Assembly: GCA_963803875.1 (NCBI GenBank)
Contig: CAWDOA010000008.1
Span: 62,001-126,000 of the forward strand
DNA: 64,000 nt
Source: JABDIY01 sp963803875
Lineage (GTDB): Bacteria > Actinomycetota > Acidimicrobiia > Acidimicrobiales > SZUA-35
Reading direction: 5' to 3'
The notes under the pieces were generated by a model, which was given only the letters and a program-made list of their open reading frames with translations, was not told where the DNA came from and did no database searches. Of this stretch, positions 25,992 to 34,927 are shown one piece after another (within the stretch, counting starts at the first letter, position 1; each line of letters opens with the position of its first letter). The translations under genes and the position numbers were made by a program.

Positions 25992-27332
25992 GTGAGGTGT
26001 CGCGCCCTGTTGCCGGTTGTCGGGGCAGCGATCCTGTGGTCTTGTTCGACTGCGGCACTGGCCGAAATCACCTCACCGGAACCTGACGAACTTCCCGTCG
26101 TGCCTTCCATCGAAACTGGGCGACTCGTCTCGGGCTCGCTCGCCGACCTGCTACCGAACCCCCAGACCATCGACCCTGAGGTCTTGGCCGGTCTCCCGGC
26201 CGATCCCTACCTGTTGGGTTCACGCGGACAGCAACTGCTCTCGTTGCGGTCCGAGATAGAAACCGCACAGTCCAAACACCGGTGGGCCGTGGCCGAACAG
26301 CAGCTCCGTCACTACACGGTCTCGGAAAGTCGACGGTTGGTGGCCCGCCGAACACGAGATCTTGCAGCTGCGGGACGGGACCGAGCGGCAAAGGAGGAGA
26401 ACCTTCGCTCCATGAGCGTCGACGCCTTCATCTCGGGCTCGGACCAACCAGATCTGGCGGCTCTGATGGAGGCCGAAGCGGCGACTGCAGCCAGCATGGC
26501 AACTCAGTCGCTGCGAACCGACCGGCTGGCCTCGGCCGCCACCGACGATCTGATAACCCAACGCGACCGTGCGGTAGCAGAACAGGACCGGTCCGACAGG
26601 GAACTGCTGGCCGCCAGCCGGCGACTCGAGCGAGAACAACAGAACTTGGCCACTGCTATCGCGGTCGAAGGCGAAGCGTCAGCCGCTCTGGACGCGCTGG
26701 AACCCCAGCTCGCGCCAAGCGAACAACGATTCGAACGAGAACTACTCGCCCGCAACCTCCCCGGCACGGACAATCTCACGATCGTCGCCATCAACGCGTA
26801 TTACAACGCGAGCGCTATTGCGTTTCAACGGTGGCCGACGTGTCGGATCGCTTGGCACCAGTTGGCTGGAATCGGTCGGGTCGAGAGCCTCCACGGGACG
26901 TTTGGCTCGTCTGAGCTCACTGCCACCGGGTCCACTTCCGCCAAGATTCTCGGACCGCAGCTGAACGGCGACCCGTGGTTGGCAATACCTGACACCGATG
27001 AGGGACAACTCGACGATGACACCGAGTGGGATCGGGCGGTCGGTCCAATGCAGTTCATCCCCACCAGCTGGTCCATTTTCGCCGCCGACGGAAACGATGA
27101 CGGAGTGGAAGACCCTCACAACCTCTATGACGCTGCGCTCGCAGCAGCTGATCACTTGTGTGGCGACGGCCTCGACGCTTCTGATCAATTCCGGGCTGCG
27201 TTGCTGGGCTACAACCGCAGCTCACGGTATGGCTATCACGTGATGAGTTTCTCCGATGGTTATGCCAGCCAGACAACCATCGAGGATCCGTGGTCCATCG
27301 CCGCGTATGACCAACCGGTCGACTCGAGCTGA
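25992..27332 (+). CDS. Secreted lytic murein transglycosylase (MltB/SLT_2 type) with coiled coil
   Basis: 446 residues from GTG 25992. Cleavable signal peptide (LLPVVGAAILWSCSTAALA). Residues about 75-250 are a long heptad-like coiled coil rich in Arg, Glu, Ala and Gln. The C-terminal transglycosylase domain has catalytic Glu in LAGIGRVESLHG, AVGPMQFIPTSWSIFAADGNDDG and ALLGYNRSSRYGYHV. It cuts peptidoglycan glycan strands outside the membrane, probably in growth or division. The stop is 9 bp from the convergent nrdR gene. Confidence 0.9.
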   Translation: MRCRALLPVVGAAILWSCSTAALAEITSPEPDELPVVPSIETGRLVSGSLADLLPNPQTIDPEVLAGLPADPYLLGSRGQQLLSLRSEIETAQSKHRWAVAEQQLRHYTVSESRRLVARRTRDLAAAGRDRAAKEENLRSMSVDAFISGSDQPDLAALMEAEAATAASMATQSLRTDRLASAATDDLITQRDRAVAEQDRSDRELLAASRRLEREQQNLATAIAVEGEASAALDALEPQLAPSEQRFERELLARNLPGTDNLTIVAINAYYNASAIAFQRWPTCRIAWHQLAGIGRVESLHGTFGSSELTATGSTSAKILGPQLNGDPWLAIPDTDEGQLDDDTEWDRAVGPMQFIPTSWSIFAADGNDDGVEDPHNLYDAALAAADHLCGDGLDASDQFRAALLGYNRSSRYGYHVMSFSDGYASQTTIEDPWSIAAYDQPVDSS

Positions 27333-27341
27333 CCGCGAGAA

Positions 27342-27791
27342 TCAGGATTCGGAGAGCTCGGAGGCAGCCCGTTCGAAGTCGGCGAGATCTTGGAAGTGTT
27401 TGTAGACGCTGGCGAAACGCATTGCAGACACGGCGTCGAGAACCTTGAGCGAGTCGAGCACGGCCTCACCCACAGCATGGGTCTCTACCGGGGATCCGCC
27501 CGACCGCGCTGCTGCTTCGACCTTGGACACAATGGCTGCAACCTGCTCTGCGCTCACCGGGCGCCCTTTCACCGCATGTTCGATTCCACTCTGAACTTTG
27601 GATGGCAGGAAGAGTTCGCGGTCGCCGTTTCGTTTCAGCACCTGAATGGGAGCCTCTTCGTACCGTTCGAAGGTGGTGAAACGGTATTCGCACACCGGAC
27701 AGGAACGGCGCCGACGGACCGCAGATCCGTCGTCGGTGTTTCTGGAGTCGATGACCCTTGTGTCGGGTGCATCACACTGGCGGCACTTCAC
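27342..27791 (-). CDS. nrdR: Transcriptional repressor NrdR
   Basis: 149 residues. Zinc ribbon MKCRQCDAPDTRVIDSR...RRRSCPVCEYRFTTFERYE (CxxC and CxxC) that binds NrdR boxes, followed by an ATP-cone domain (VLKRNGDRELFLPSKVQSGIEHAVKGRPV...) sensing ATP/dATP. It controls ribonucleotide reductase genes, here presumably nrdJ. Full length with a normal ATG start. Downstream of the LysM gene on the same strand, matching the mycobacterial lexA-LysM-nrdR neighbourhood. Confidence 0.97.
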   Translation of the reverse strand: MKCRQCDAPDTRVIDSRNTDDGSAVRRRRSCPVCEYRFTTFERYEEAPIQVLKRNGDRELFLPSKVQSGIEHAVKGRPVSAEQVAAIVSKVEAAARSGGSPVETHAVGEAVLDSLKVLDAVSAMRFASVYKHFQDLADFERAASELSES

Positions 27792-27832
27792 TCCCCCAAT
27801 CGTAGGGCGGTGGATCCGATCGCAGCCGATTC

Positions 27833-28378
27833 CTACAGATTTGCGAACGATGCGGGGATCACGAGGTCCTGACCAGCCCAGATGGCAGATCCACCATTTC
27901 TCTCGGCCAAGATCTGCACCACCTCGCGGCGGTCAGCATGGGGTGCGATCGAACCGGCGATACCCCAAAGGGTGTCACCCGGTTTCACCAACACCACCGT
28001 CTCGTCGACTCCGGCAGCGGCTACCGACACAGCCGGCCCGTTCAGCTCGGCCCAGGTGGACTGATCCGGCGCTTGGATCGAACCGAACGAGGCCACGAAC
28101 ATGACGGCGAGCACCACCACGGCCGCGATACTGGCCATTTCGGTGGTGGTGAGTGCTGATCCGGCGGCCGGCGCGGGTGCGTTCTGACTGCCAGCGTCGG
28201 CCCCGGGCGACACTGCACCGGGAGCATGCTTGGGGGCGGGCACTGCTTGCAGCTGAGAAACTGCGCGCAGATGACGCGGCCGGGACCGACGGGCGATGGG
28301 AACCTCGGGTGCATCATCGAGGCGGCGGGGTAGGGCGTAGATCGGATCGGTGGTGAGTACTGCAACCATGGTGTTCAT
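27833..28378 (-). CDS. LysM-domain membrane protein divergent from lexA (SOS division-inhibitor candidate)
   Basis: 181 residues. Cytoplasmic N-terminus with basic residues (ARRSRPRHLRAV) and a Pro/Ala linker, one transmembrane helix (MASIAAVVVLAVMFVASFG, about residues 103-121), then an external LysM repeat (VLVKPGDTLWGIAGSIAPHADRREVVQILAERNGG...LVIPASF). Position and architecture match the LysM protein divergent from lexA in other actinobacteria and YneA in Bacillus, which delay division during DNA damage. SOS-type operators lie in the shared 203-bp intergenic region. I infer SOS control; activity is unproven. Confidence 0.82.
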   Translation of the reverse strand: MNTMVAVLTTDPIYALPRRLDDAPEVPIARRSRPRHLRAVSQLQAVPAPKHAPGAVSPGADAGSQNAPAPAAGSALTTTEMASIAAVVVLAVMFVASFGSIQAPDQSTWAELNGPAVSVAAAGVDETVVLVKPGDTLWGIAGSIAPHADRREVVQILAERNGGSAIWAGQDLVIPASFANL

Positions 28379-28462
28379 CCTCCCCGGGGGGTGTGACAGA
28401 GTTGAGGGCGTTGTGCCTTCAGCGTGGGTTCCCAGACCCTGCAGAACGGGTTAGGACCGACA

Positions 28463-28476
28463 CGAACGATCGTTCG
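28463..28476. promoter_or_regulatory. SOS box 1 (LexA operator), lexA-LysM intergenic region
   Basis: CGAAC-GATC-GTTCG, a perfect palindrome that fits the actinobacterial LexA site CGAAC-N4-GTTCG exactly. It is 106 bp before the lexA ATG and 85 bp before the divergent LysM ATG, so it could control both. Confidence 0.85.
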
Positions 28477-28504
28477 CTCGTGCCGTTGGAGGACGAACCT
28501 AGAC

Positions 28505-28518
28505 CGAACATCTGTTCC
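28505..28518. promoter_or_regulatory. SOS box 2 (one mismatch)
   Basis: CGAAC-ATCT-GTTCC, one change from the consensus half-site. Centre about 42 bp from the centre of box 1, i.e. roughly four helical turns, so bound LexA dimers would lie on the same DNA face. Confidence 0.6.
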
Positions 28519-28544
28519 GCACAACCCCCAGCGCTGAGGAAAAA

Positions 28545-28558
28545 CGAACAAACGTGCG
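28545..28558. promoter_or_regulatory. SOS box 3 (one mismatch)
   Basis: CGAAC-AAAC-GTGCG, one change in the right half-site, 40 bp from box 2 and 23 bp before the lexA start codon, where a bound repressor would block lexA transcription or initiation. Confidence 0.5.
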
Positions 28559-28581
28559 CTTTTCCGTGCCATACTGGGCTT

Positions 28582-29229
28582 ATGTCGGCATCAGAGCATC
28601 AACTCACCAGTCGCCAGCGAGCGATACTCGAGTTCATCGAGGCGTTCATGGAGGACAACGGCTACCCGCCATCGGTTCGGGAGATCGGCAAATACGTGGG
28701 CATGCGATCCTCATCAACGGTTCACACCCATCTCAACAATCTTCAAGAGAAAGGGTTCCTCACCCGTGACCCTTCCACCCCGCGAGGGCTCCGGGTCAAC
28801 TGGGATTCCGCCACGGGTGCAGTCGACATCGAACGGCGCCCGATGCGGCACGTGCCACTTGTCGGCGAGGTTGCGGCCGGAACCGATGTTCTGGCTGCTC
28901 AGAACATAGAAGAAAGCCTTCCGGTACCAGCCGACTTCACCGGCGAAGGCGATCTCTTCATGGTTCGAGTCAAAGGCGATTCAATGATCGAGGCCGGCAT
29001 TCTCGACGGTGATTTCGTGATTGCCAATGTGCAAAACACAGCCCAGAACGGTGATGTCGTGGTAGCGGGAATACCGGGAGACGAGGCAACGATCAAGACC
29101 TACAGCGTCGATTCCGCTAGCAAGCAGATCATCCTGCTGCCCTCGAACAGGGAGCTCTTGCCGATGCCGTTCGCCCCCGAAGATGTTCAGATCTTCGGAC
29201 GTGTCGTCACCGTGATGCGACGCCTCTGA
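28582..29229 (+). CDS. lexA: SOS repressor LexA
   Basis: 215 residues from ATG 28582; longer frames upstream would run through the operators. N-terminal winged helix-turn-helix (LTSRQRAILEFIEAFMEDNGYPPSVREIGKYVGMRSSSTVHTHL split over residues 6-50). The self-cleavage bond Ala-Gly is in GEVAAGTDVL (about residue 97). The catalytic Ser is in VKGDSMIEAGILDGD and the Lys in DEATIKTYSVD. Represses DNA-damage genes until RecA filament stimulates autocleavage. Autoregulated through the three upstream boxes. Confidence 0.97.
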   Translation: MSASEHQLTSRQRAILEFIEAFMEDNGYPPSVREIGKYVGMRSSSTVHTHLNNLQEKGFLTRDPSTPRGLRVNWDSATGAVDIERRPMRHVPLVGEVAAGTDVLAAQNIEESLPVPADFTGEGDLFMVRVKGDSMIEAGILDGDFVIANVQNTAQNGDVVVAGIPGDEATIKTYSVDSASKQIILLPSNRELLPMPFAPEDVQIFGRVVTVMRRL

Positions 29230-29312
29230 CGCAACAAACCCCGCCGGTCGTGATTGTGTCATCTGACACAAGTTGATACCCTTTGGCCAGTCGGGAGGGG
29301 GATGTCCGACTC

Positions 29313-29340
29313 ACGAACCGGAGCTTCGGCTCCGGTTCGT
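29313..29340 (+). terminator. Strong UUCG hairpin terminator downstream of lexA
   Basis: ACGAACCGGAGC (29313-29324), loop TTCG, GCTCCGGTTCGT (29329-29340): twelve perfect base pairs closed by a UUCG tetraloop and followed by TCGTTTG. It separates lexA from dapE, 81 bp before the dapE GTG. Confidence 0.85.
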
Positions 29341-29420
29341 TCGTTTGCCAAGACGCTTTGATTGTTTGATCTCGGCTGTGGTGCCGAGCACAGGCGGGTG
29401 GCCTTCTATCCTCAAGAACC

Positions 29421-30479
29421 GTGAGCGACCTACTGGCCAAGACTGCCGCGTTCGTCAATATCGCCTCGGTGAGCTTCGAGGAGAAGGCATTTGTCGATTG
29501 GTTACACAACGACCTCGAACCCATTCCTTGGCTAACGGTTGATCGCATCGGAGACAACCTGGTCGCGAGGACCGATCTGGGCAAGCAGGAGCGCCTGATC
29601 CTCGCCGGACACACCGACACGGTTCCGGCCCATGACAATGCCGTCGCTCGGATGGAAGGCGACACCCTCTTCGGATTGGGCTCAGCCGACATGAAAGGCG
29701 GACTTGCGATATTTCACGAGATCGCCCACACGGTGAACGAGCCGGTGATGGATCTCACGTTTGTGTTCTATGCCAGAGAAGAGGTTGCCCAAGCCCACAG
29801 CGGTCTGGGCGAGTTGATCGCCACAGCCCCCCACCTTCTCCAAGCGGACTGCGCAATTCTGGGCGAACCCACCGACGGCCACATCGAAGCTGGTTGCCAA
29901 GGGGCGCTGCGTTTCGAAATCACCCTTATGGGAGCACGGGCTCACACCGCCCGCCCGTGGATGGGCCGCAACGCCATCCACCGCACGGGGCCGCTCCTCA
30001 CCCACCTCGCCGGATACGAGGCCCGCCGGCCGGTTCTGGATGAGTGTGAGTTCATCGAGTCGGTTCAGACGGTCGGCATCGATGGCGGCCATGCCGGCAA
30101 CGTGGTACCGGACCGGGTGAACCTCACCGTGCACCACCGTTACGCGCCCGACCGCTCAGCCGACCAGGCCGAGGTGTGGTTTCGAAGCTTCGTCGGCGAG
30201 TTTGTCGAGTCTGACGATCAGATCAAGGTGATCGATCGAACCTCAGCCTGTCCGCCCTCGTTGAGCCATCCTCTGTTGGCCCGTCTGGCCGCAGGCCGGC
30301 CAAAGAGCGCCAAACTCGGATGGACCGACGTCGCTCGATTCGCCGAACTCGGCATTCCCGCCACCAACTTCGGGTCAGGCGACCCTCTGGTGGCCCACAC
30401 TCGGAACGAACATCTGCACCGGGAGAGCATCGAACGAACCTTTGCCGGAATCCACGACCTCGTCACCGGAGCTGCTTGA
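29421..30479 (+). CDS. dapE: Succinyl-diaminopimelate desuccinylase
   Basis: 352 residues from GTG 29421. M20 family dizinc hydrolase freeing LL-diaminopimelate from its N-succinyl form. Metal ligands: LILAGHTDTVPA (His, Asp), GSADMKGGLAIF (bridging Asp), FYAREEVAQAHSGL (catalytic Glu and ligand Glu), LGEPTDG and, near the C-terminus, HTRNEHLH. The dimerisation lid contains GARAHTARPWMGRNAI. With dapC and dapF nearby it shows the succinylase route to lysine and cell-wall diaminopimelate. Confidence 0.93.
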   Translation: MSDLLAKTAAFVNIASVSFEEKAFVDWLHNDLEPIPWLTVDRIGDNLVARTDLGKQERLILAGHTDTVPAHDNAVARMEGDTLFGLGSADMKGGLAIFHEIAHTVNEPVMDLTFVFYAREEVAQAHSGLGELIATAPHLLQADCAILGEPTDGHIEAGCQGALRFEITLMGARAHTARPWMGRNAIHRTGPLLTHLAGYEARRPVLDECEFIESVQTVGIDGGHAGNVVPDRVNLTVHHRYAPDRSADQAEVWFRSFVGEFVESDDQIKVIDRTSACPPSLSHPLLARLAAGRPKSAKLGWTDVARFAELGIPATNFGSGDPLVAHTRNEHLHRESIERTFAGIHDLVTGAA

Positions 30480-30543
30480 TCCGGGAGCTCACTGCGATGG
30501 GGTGAAGCCGACTGAGCGCACTGCTTTGCTACCTTCGCCACGC

Positions 30544-32359
30544 ATGGCTGCCAACCACCTGGGTATCGCTCACCGAGTTCTGCTTGCGCCACTTCTCCTG
30601 GTAGGGGTGTTGTCGATTCCTGCTCCGGCCGCGTCCGCAGCAGCAGACGGACCCGCTGACGGGCGATTCGCCACCGATGAACTCTTGGTCGAACAGGTGT
30701 ATCAAGACGTTTTCGGCCGCACCGCCGATCGGGCCGGCCTGCAGTACTGGACCAACCAGCTGCAGCTGGGGGCAAGCCCGGCCGAGGTCTACAACCAGTT
30801 TGTCGGATCCGCAGAGTTCAGCGGCTCCGTGGCTCCCATCGCTCGGCTGTACTTCAGCGTGCTCGGACGCGGTCCCGATGCCGCCGGCCTCCGATTCTGG
30901 GCCGGAAGACTGCGCGGCGGTGCTTCGCTGGAACAGGTCTGCGGAGGCGTTTCTCGATGGCGCCGAGTTCGGGGCGCTGACCTCGGCGTCGACCGATGCC
31001 GAAATCGTCGAGGCCGTGTTCGGGCGGGTCCTCGGCCGAACCCCGGACCGGGCAGGGCTCGACTACTGGACAAACGAGATCGCCGCCGGACGCTCTGACC
31101 GTCCCTGGGTTTGTCGCCGCGGTCAGTGAGTCACCCGAGCATCAGAACCGACGCAACGCCGAGGTCGTTGTCACCACCATCTACCTGGGTCTTCTCCAAC
31201 GAGCGCCCGATGCCCGGCGGACTCGAGTACTGGGCTCGACCTGGTGCGAAGCGGTGCCTCGCCGGTGCAGTTGATCGATCCGATCATGAACGGAGTCGAG
31301 TACAGGAACCGCTTCGCACCACCCTCCGGACCCGACCGTCACCGAGATCGCTACCGGTCTCACAATCCCGTGGGGAATCGCCCCGCTGAGCGATGGTCGA
31401 GCGCTGCTCACCGAACGCGCCGGGACGCTGTCCATCCTTTCCTCCACCGGCACAAAAACAGCTCTCGCCGCAGACCTATCCGACCTGTTCGCCTCCGGCG
31501 AAACCGGCCTGATGGGAATCGTCCTCGATCCAGGCTTCGATTCCAACGGCCGGTTCTACACGTGCCAAGGGCATACCTCTCCTCGAGAGATCCAGGTCAT
31601 TGCATGGAACCTGGCCGGTGCAGCTGCGACACGAGCCAACGACCCGCTCGTCGGTGGTCTACCGATCGGCAGCGGACGCCATGGGGGCTGCCAGCTCGAG
31701 AGTCGACACAGTCGGGCGCACTCATCGTGGGCACCGGCGACTCGGCCGAGGGTTCCACTCCGCAGAATCTGGCCAGCCTGGGCGGGAAGACACTGCGGGT
31801 GGATCGGTTCACCGGCCAGGGCTGGCCGACAAATCCGTTCGCCGGATCCTCCAACCCCGACACTGCACGGATTCTGTCCTTTGGCCATCGCAACGTGCAA
31901 GGGGTGACGATTCACCCAGACAGCGGCGAGGTGTGGACCGTGGAGCACGGCCCCTCCCGAGACGATGAGGTCAACCGGATTGTGGCCGGAGGCAACTACG
32001 GCTGGAACCCGGTACCGGGATACAACGAATCAGTGCCCATGACCGACTTCGCCGAATTCCCAACTGCGATTACGGCAGCGTGGTCCACGGGTGCACCAAC
32101 ACTTGCGCTGGCCGACGGCGCTTTTCTGAGCAGCGGCACCTGGGGCTCGTGGCGCAACGGGCTGGCTGTGACCTCGCTGAAGAACCAAAGCCTCAGGGTG
32201 CTGTTCTTCACCGACAACGGGGCGTACCGGGGCCAGCGCATCGTGCTGAGCGGCGAGTACGGCCGCCTTCGCGCGGTGGCCGAAGGCCTGACGGATCGCT
32301 GCTACCTGACCACCAGCAACGGCGCCGGAAACGACAAGGTGCTCCGGATAGATCCTTAG
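30544..32359 (+). CDS. Secreted DUF4214 repeat protein joined to a glucose/sorbosone dehydrogenase-type beta-propeller (several apparent frameshifts)
   Basis: About 605 residues if repaired. Signal peptide (HRVLLAPLLLVGVLSIPAPAASA). Then about four DUF4214 repeats: VYQDVFGRTADRAGLQYWTNQL, LYFSVLGRGPDAAGLRFWAGRL, VFGRVLGRTPDRAGLDYWTNEI and IYLGLLQRAPDA. From about 31330 a soluble PQQ-type sugar dehydrogenase propeller follows: ATGLTIPWGIAPLSDGRALLTERAG, GLMGIVLDPGF, GHRNVQGVTIHPDSGEVWTVEHGP, DEVNRIVAGGNYGWNP. The frame changes near 30945, 31100, 31230, 31340 and 31690. No stop between the two parts in the reconstructed frame, so one gene is likeliest, but an artefact joining two genes is possible. 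Confidence 0.65.
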
Positions 32360-32376
32360 AGGGGCAAATCCGACTT

Positions 32377-33477
32377 TCAGGCGACGTTGGCGACCATGGC
32401 GATTCGCACATAACCCGGTGAGGCGTCACCGTAGAACTCACCGGGACTGGTGATGATGCCGAGCTCGGTGGCCAGATGCTCGGCAAACGCCCACGCATCA
32501 CCGTCGGGAGCCTCAGCCCACAGGTAGAACCCGCCCTCGGGCATGGGAACCTCCACACCGATCCGGTCTCGCAGCAGTGCGATCATTCTCTCCATTCGAG
32601 CGCGGTAGACGTTCCGCTGGGCAACCACATGCTCGGTGTCACCGAACGCTGCGACAGCAGCATGCTGCATCGGGCCGGGCACCATGAAGCCGCCGTGCTT
32701 GCGTATCTCCCCCAAGTAGTGAAGGAGCTCCGCATCACCGGCATAGAAACCGGCCCGGGCTCCGGCGAGATTGGATCGTTTCGACAGGCTGTGAACGGCG
32801 ATCACTCCGTCATTTCCGGTCTGGAGGATGCTGGCGGGCGGTGCGTCCCAGGTGAACTCGATGTAGCACTCGTCGGAAAAGACCGGCACGTTGTTCGCTC
32901 GCCCCCATGCGGCGGCCGCGGCCAGGTCTTCTACGGCGCCGGTGGGGTTGCCGGGCGAGTTGATCCACAAACACAATGAGCGTTTCACATCAGCGGGATC
33001 GATAGCGCCCAACCGCAACCGCCAGTTCTCATCGACCGGCACCGCCACCGCCCGACAGTGACCAAGTGTCGCTCCCATGGCATATGAGGGATAACTCACC
33101 GACGGATAGAGCACCGTGTCGAGGTCGGGACGACGGAGCTTGAGCCAATGAGGCAGACCGGCGACGAACTCCTTCGAACCGATGGTCGCCCTGACATCAC
33201 GTGCTGTCAGATCGGTATCAACGAGGCTGTTGAGCCAGCGAGCACCCGCTGATCGAAACGCCTCAGATCCGATCGATGGCGGGTAGCCCCGTTCGGCATC
33301 GGAGGTGGACATCGCGTCGATGACCGATTGGGGTGGCGGATCACTGGGCGCACCGATACTCAGGTCGATCCCCCCGCTCGGGTGCTGAGAAGCAAGGGCT
33401 TTGATGCCGTCGAGCCGGTCGTAGGGATAGGGCGGCGGAACAAAAGGCGTTGAGCCCAGAGCGTCAGTCGCGGACAA
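32377..33477 (-). CDS. dapC: N-succinyldiaminopimelate aminotransferase
   Basis: 366 residues if started at TTG 33477, which overlaps the hflX stop by 14 bp; GTG/ATG codons further up would give deep overlap. Class I PLP aminotransferase: GYPPSIGSEAFRSAGARWL, YPSVSYPSYAMGA, NSPGNPTGAVEDL, VFSDECYIEF, and Schiff-base Lys in AVHSLSKRSNLAGARAGFYAG. The actinobacterial DapC group has this short N-terminus (STPFVPPPYPYDRL). Downstream of dapF-hflX in one operon, with dapE convergent nearby, which supports the diaminopimelate role. Confidence 0.85.
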   Translation of the reverse strand: MSATDALGSTPFVPPPYPYDRLDGIKALASQHPSGGIDLSIGAPSDPPPQSVIDAMSTSDAERGYPPSIGSEAFRSAGARWLNSLVDTDLTARDVRATIGSKEFVAGLPHWLKLRRPDLDTVLYPSVSYPSYAMGATLGHCRAVAVPVDENWRLRLGAIDPADVKRSLCLWINSPGNPTGAVEDLAAAAAWGRANNVPVFSDECYIEFTWDAPPASILQTGNDGVIAVHSLSKRSNLAGARAGFYAGDAELLHYLGEIRKHGGFMVPGPMQHAAVAAFGDTEHVVAQRNVYRARMERMIALLRDRIGVEVPMPEGGFYLWAEAPDGDAWAFAEHLATELGIITSPGEFYGDASPGYVRIAMVANVA

Positions 33478-34927
33478 TCCATTCCTCCAAGCGTGATGCG
33501 GAGTCGGGTGCCAAGCGGACCGAATAGCGCATTCCGTCGGCATCGGTGAACTCGGTCAGCACCTCGCCCTCGCGATGCAACGAGGCCACTATGTCACCTC
33601 TGCTGAACGGAATCGCGAGCTCGAATACTTCGGCGCCCGACCGCAGTCGATCGCCGATCGCCAAAAGCAGATCGTTCAGGCCCGCTCCGGTTTGCGCTGA
33701 GATCCCCACCGAGCCGGGATTCAGATCCACCATTCGCTTCACTTCTTCGGACGCGTCCAGTTTGTTGAATACCAGAAGCTGCTCGACCTCCCCCGCATCG
33801 ATGCTCTCGAGCACCTGCTGCACAGCGACGATGTGGGCGTCGGGGTCCGGTCCGGCGCCGTCGACGACGTGGACCAACAGATCTGCCGATGAAGCCACTT
33901 CGAGGGTCGACTTGAATGCTTCGACCAATGTGTGGGGCAACTTCTTCACGAACCCCACGGTGTCGGTGAGCAAGATCTGTTCGCCACCGGGAAGACGGAG
34001 CTTCCGGGTGGTGGGATCGACGGTGGCGAAGAGTTGATCCTCGACCTTGACGTCGGCCCCCGTGAGAGCACGCAGCAGCGTCGACTTGCCCGCATTGGTG
34101 TAGCCGACGATCGAAACCACCGAATAGGGCGAACGGTGGCGGGCCTTTCGCTGGTTCCGACGACGCCCTGAAATCCCCTTCAGATCACGTTCGAGCTTGT
34201 GGATTCGACGCACCAACCGCCGGCGGTCAACCTCGAGCTGGGTCTCACCGGGACCTCGGGTTCCAATTCCGCCGGCCTGCTGACTGAATGACTTCTTGCC
34301 TCGCAACCGGGGCAGGTTGTAGCGGAGCTGGGCGAGTTCTACCTGTGTCTTGCCCTCGGTGGAGGTGGCGTGTTGGGCGAAAATGTCGAGGATCACCGCG
34401 GTGCGATCGAGCGCGGTGCGCCCAAGAATCTTCTCCAGGTTGAACCCCTGGGCGGGAGTGAGCTCGTCGTCGAACACGACGGTGTCAGCGTCGTGTTCCA
34501 AAGCTGCTCGGAGGATCTCCTGTACCTTGCCCTTGCCGACAAATGTGGCCCGATCGGGGCGATCGCGGCGTTGCATGATGCGGGCAACCACGTCGGCACC
34601 GGCGGTGTCGACGAGGAGCTCCAATTCGTCGAGGCTGGCCTCAGCTACCGTTGGATCCATGCCGCTATGGGCCATCCCCACAATCACGATTCGTTCGCGA
34701 AAGGCGCGATCGAGGAAGCCACCTCGGATCTCGCCTCCGAACTCGCCAAAGGCACCGCGGTGGGTGTCATCGTCGAGGTCATCGACCTCGCGGTCGTCCT
34801 CGGCCAGATCCCACCACGAACCTTCCGTCGGCGGGAACAGTTCGCGAGCGCCCTCGACGGCTGCATCAACCGAGGAGGTCTCAGCGCGGGACTCGTTGTC
34901 AGAAGAATCGGGAGTAGTCACGTTCAA
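33464..34927 (-). CDS. hflX: Ribosome-associated GTPase HflX
   Basis: 487 residues. Ribosome-splitting GTPase acting under stress. The N-terminal HflX domain has SLDELELLVDTAGADVVARIMQRRDRPDRATFVGKGKVQEI and VFDDELTPAQGFNLEKILG. A linker with GIGTRGPGETQLEVDRR follows. The G domain holds G1 GYTNAGKSTL, G3 DTVGFVKKLPH and G4 NKLD. The start overlaps the dapF stop by 4 bp (ATGA at 34924-34927), so they are translationally coupled. Confidence 0.96.
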   Translation of the reverse strand: MNVTTPDSSDNESRAETSSVDAAVEGARELFPPTEGSWWDLAEDDREVDDLDDDTHRGAFGEFGGEIRGGFLDRAFRERIVIVGMAHSGMDPTVAEASLDELELLVDTAGADVVARIMQRRDRPDRATFVGKGKVQEILRAALEHDADTVVFDDELTPAQGFNLEKILGRTALDRTAVILDIFAQHATSTEGKTQVELAQLRYNLPRLRGKKSFSQQAGGIGTRGPGETQLEVDRRRLVRRIHKLERDLKGISGRRRNQRKARHRSPYSVVSIVGYTNAGKSTLLRALTGADVKVEDQLFATVDPTTRKLRLPGGEQILLTDTVGFVKKLPHTLVEAFKSTLEVASSADLLVHVVDGAGPDPDAHIVAVQQVLESIDAGEVEQLLVFNKLDASEEVKRMVDLNPGSVGISAQTGAGLNDLLLAIGDRLRSGAEVFELAIPFSRGDIVASLHREGEVLTEFTDADGMRYSVRLAPDSASRLEEWIVRD

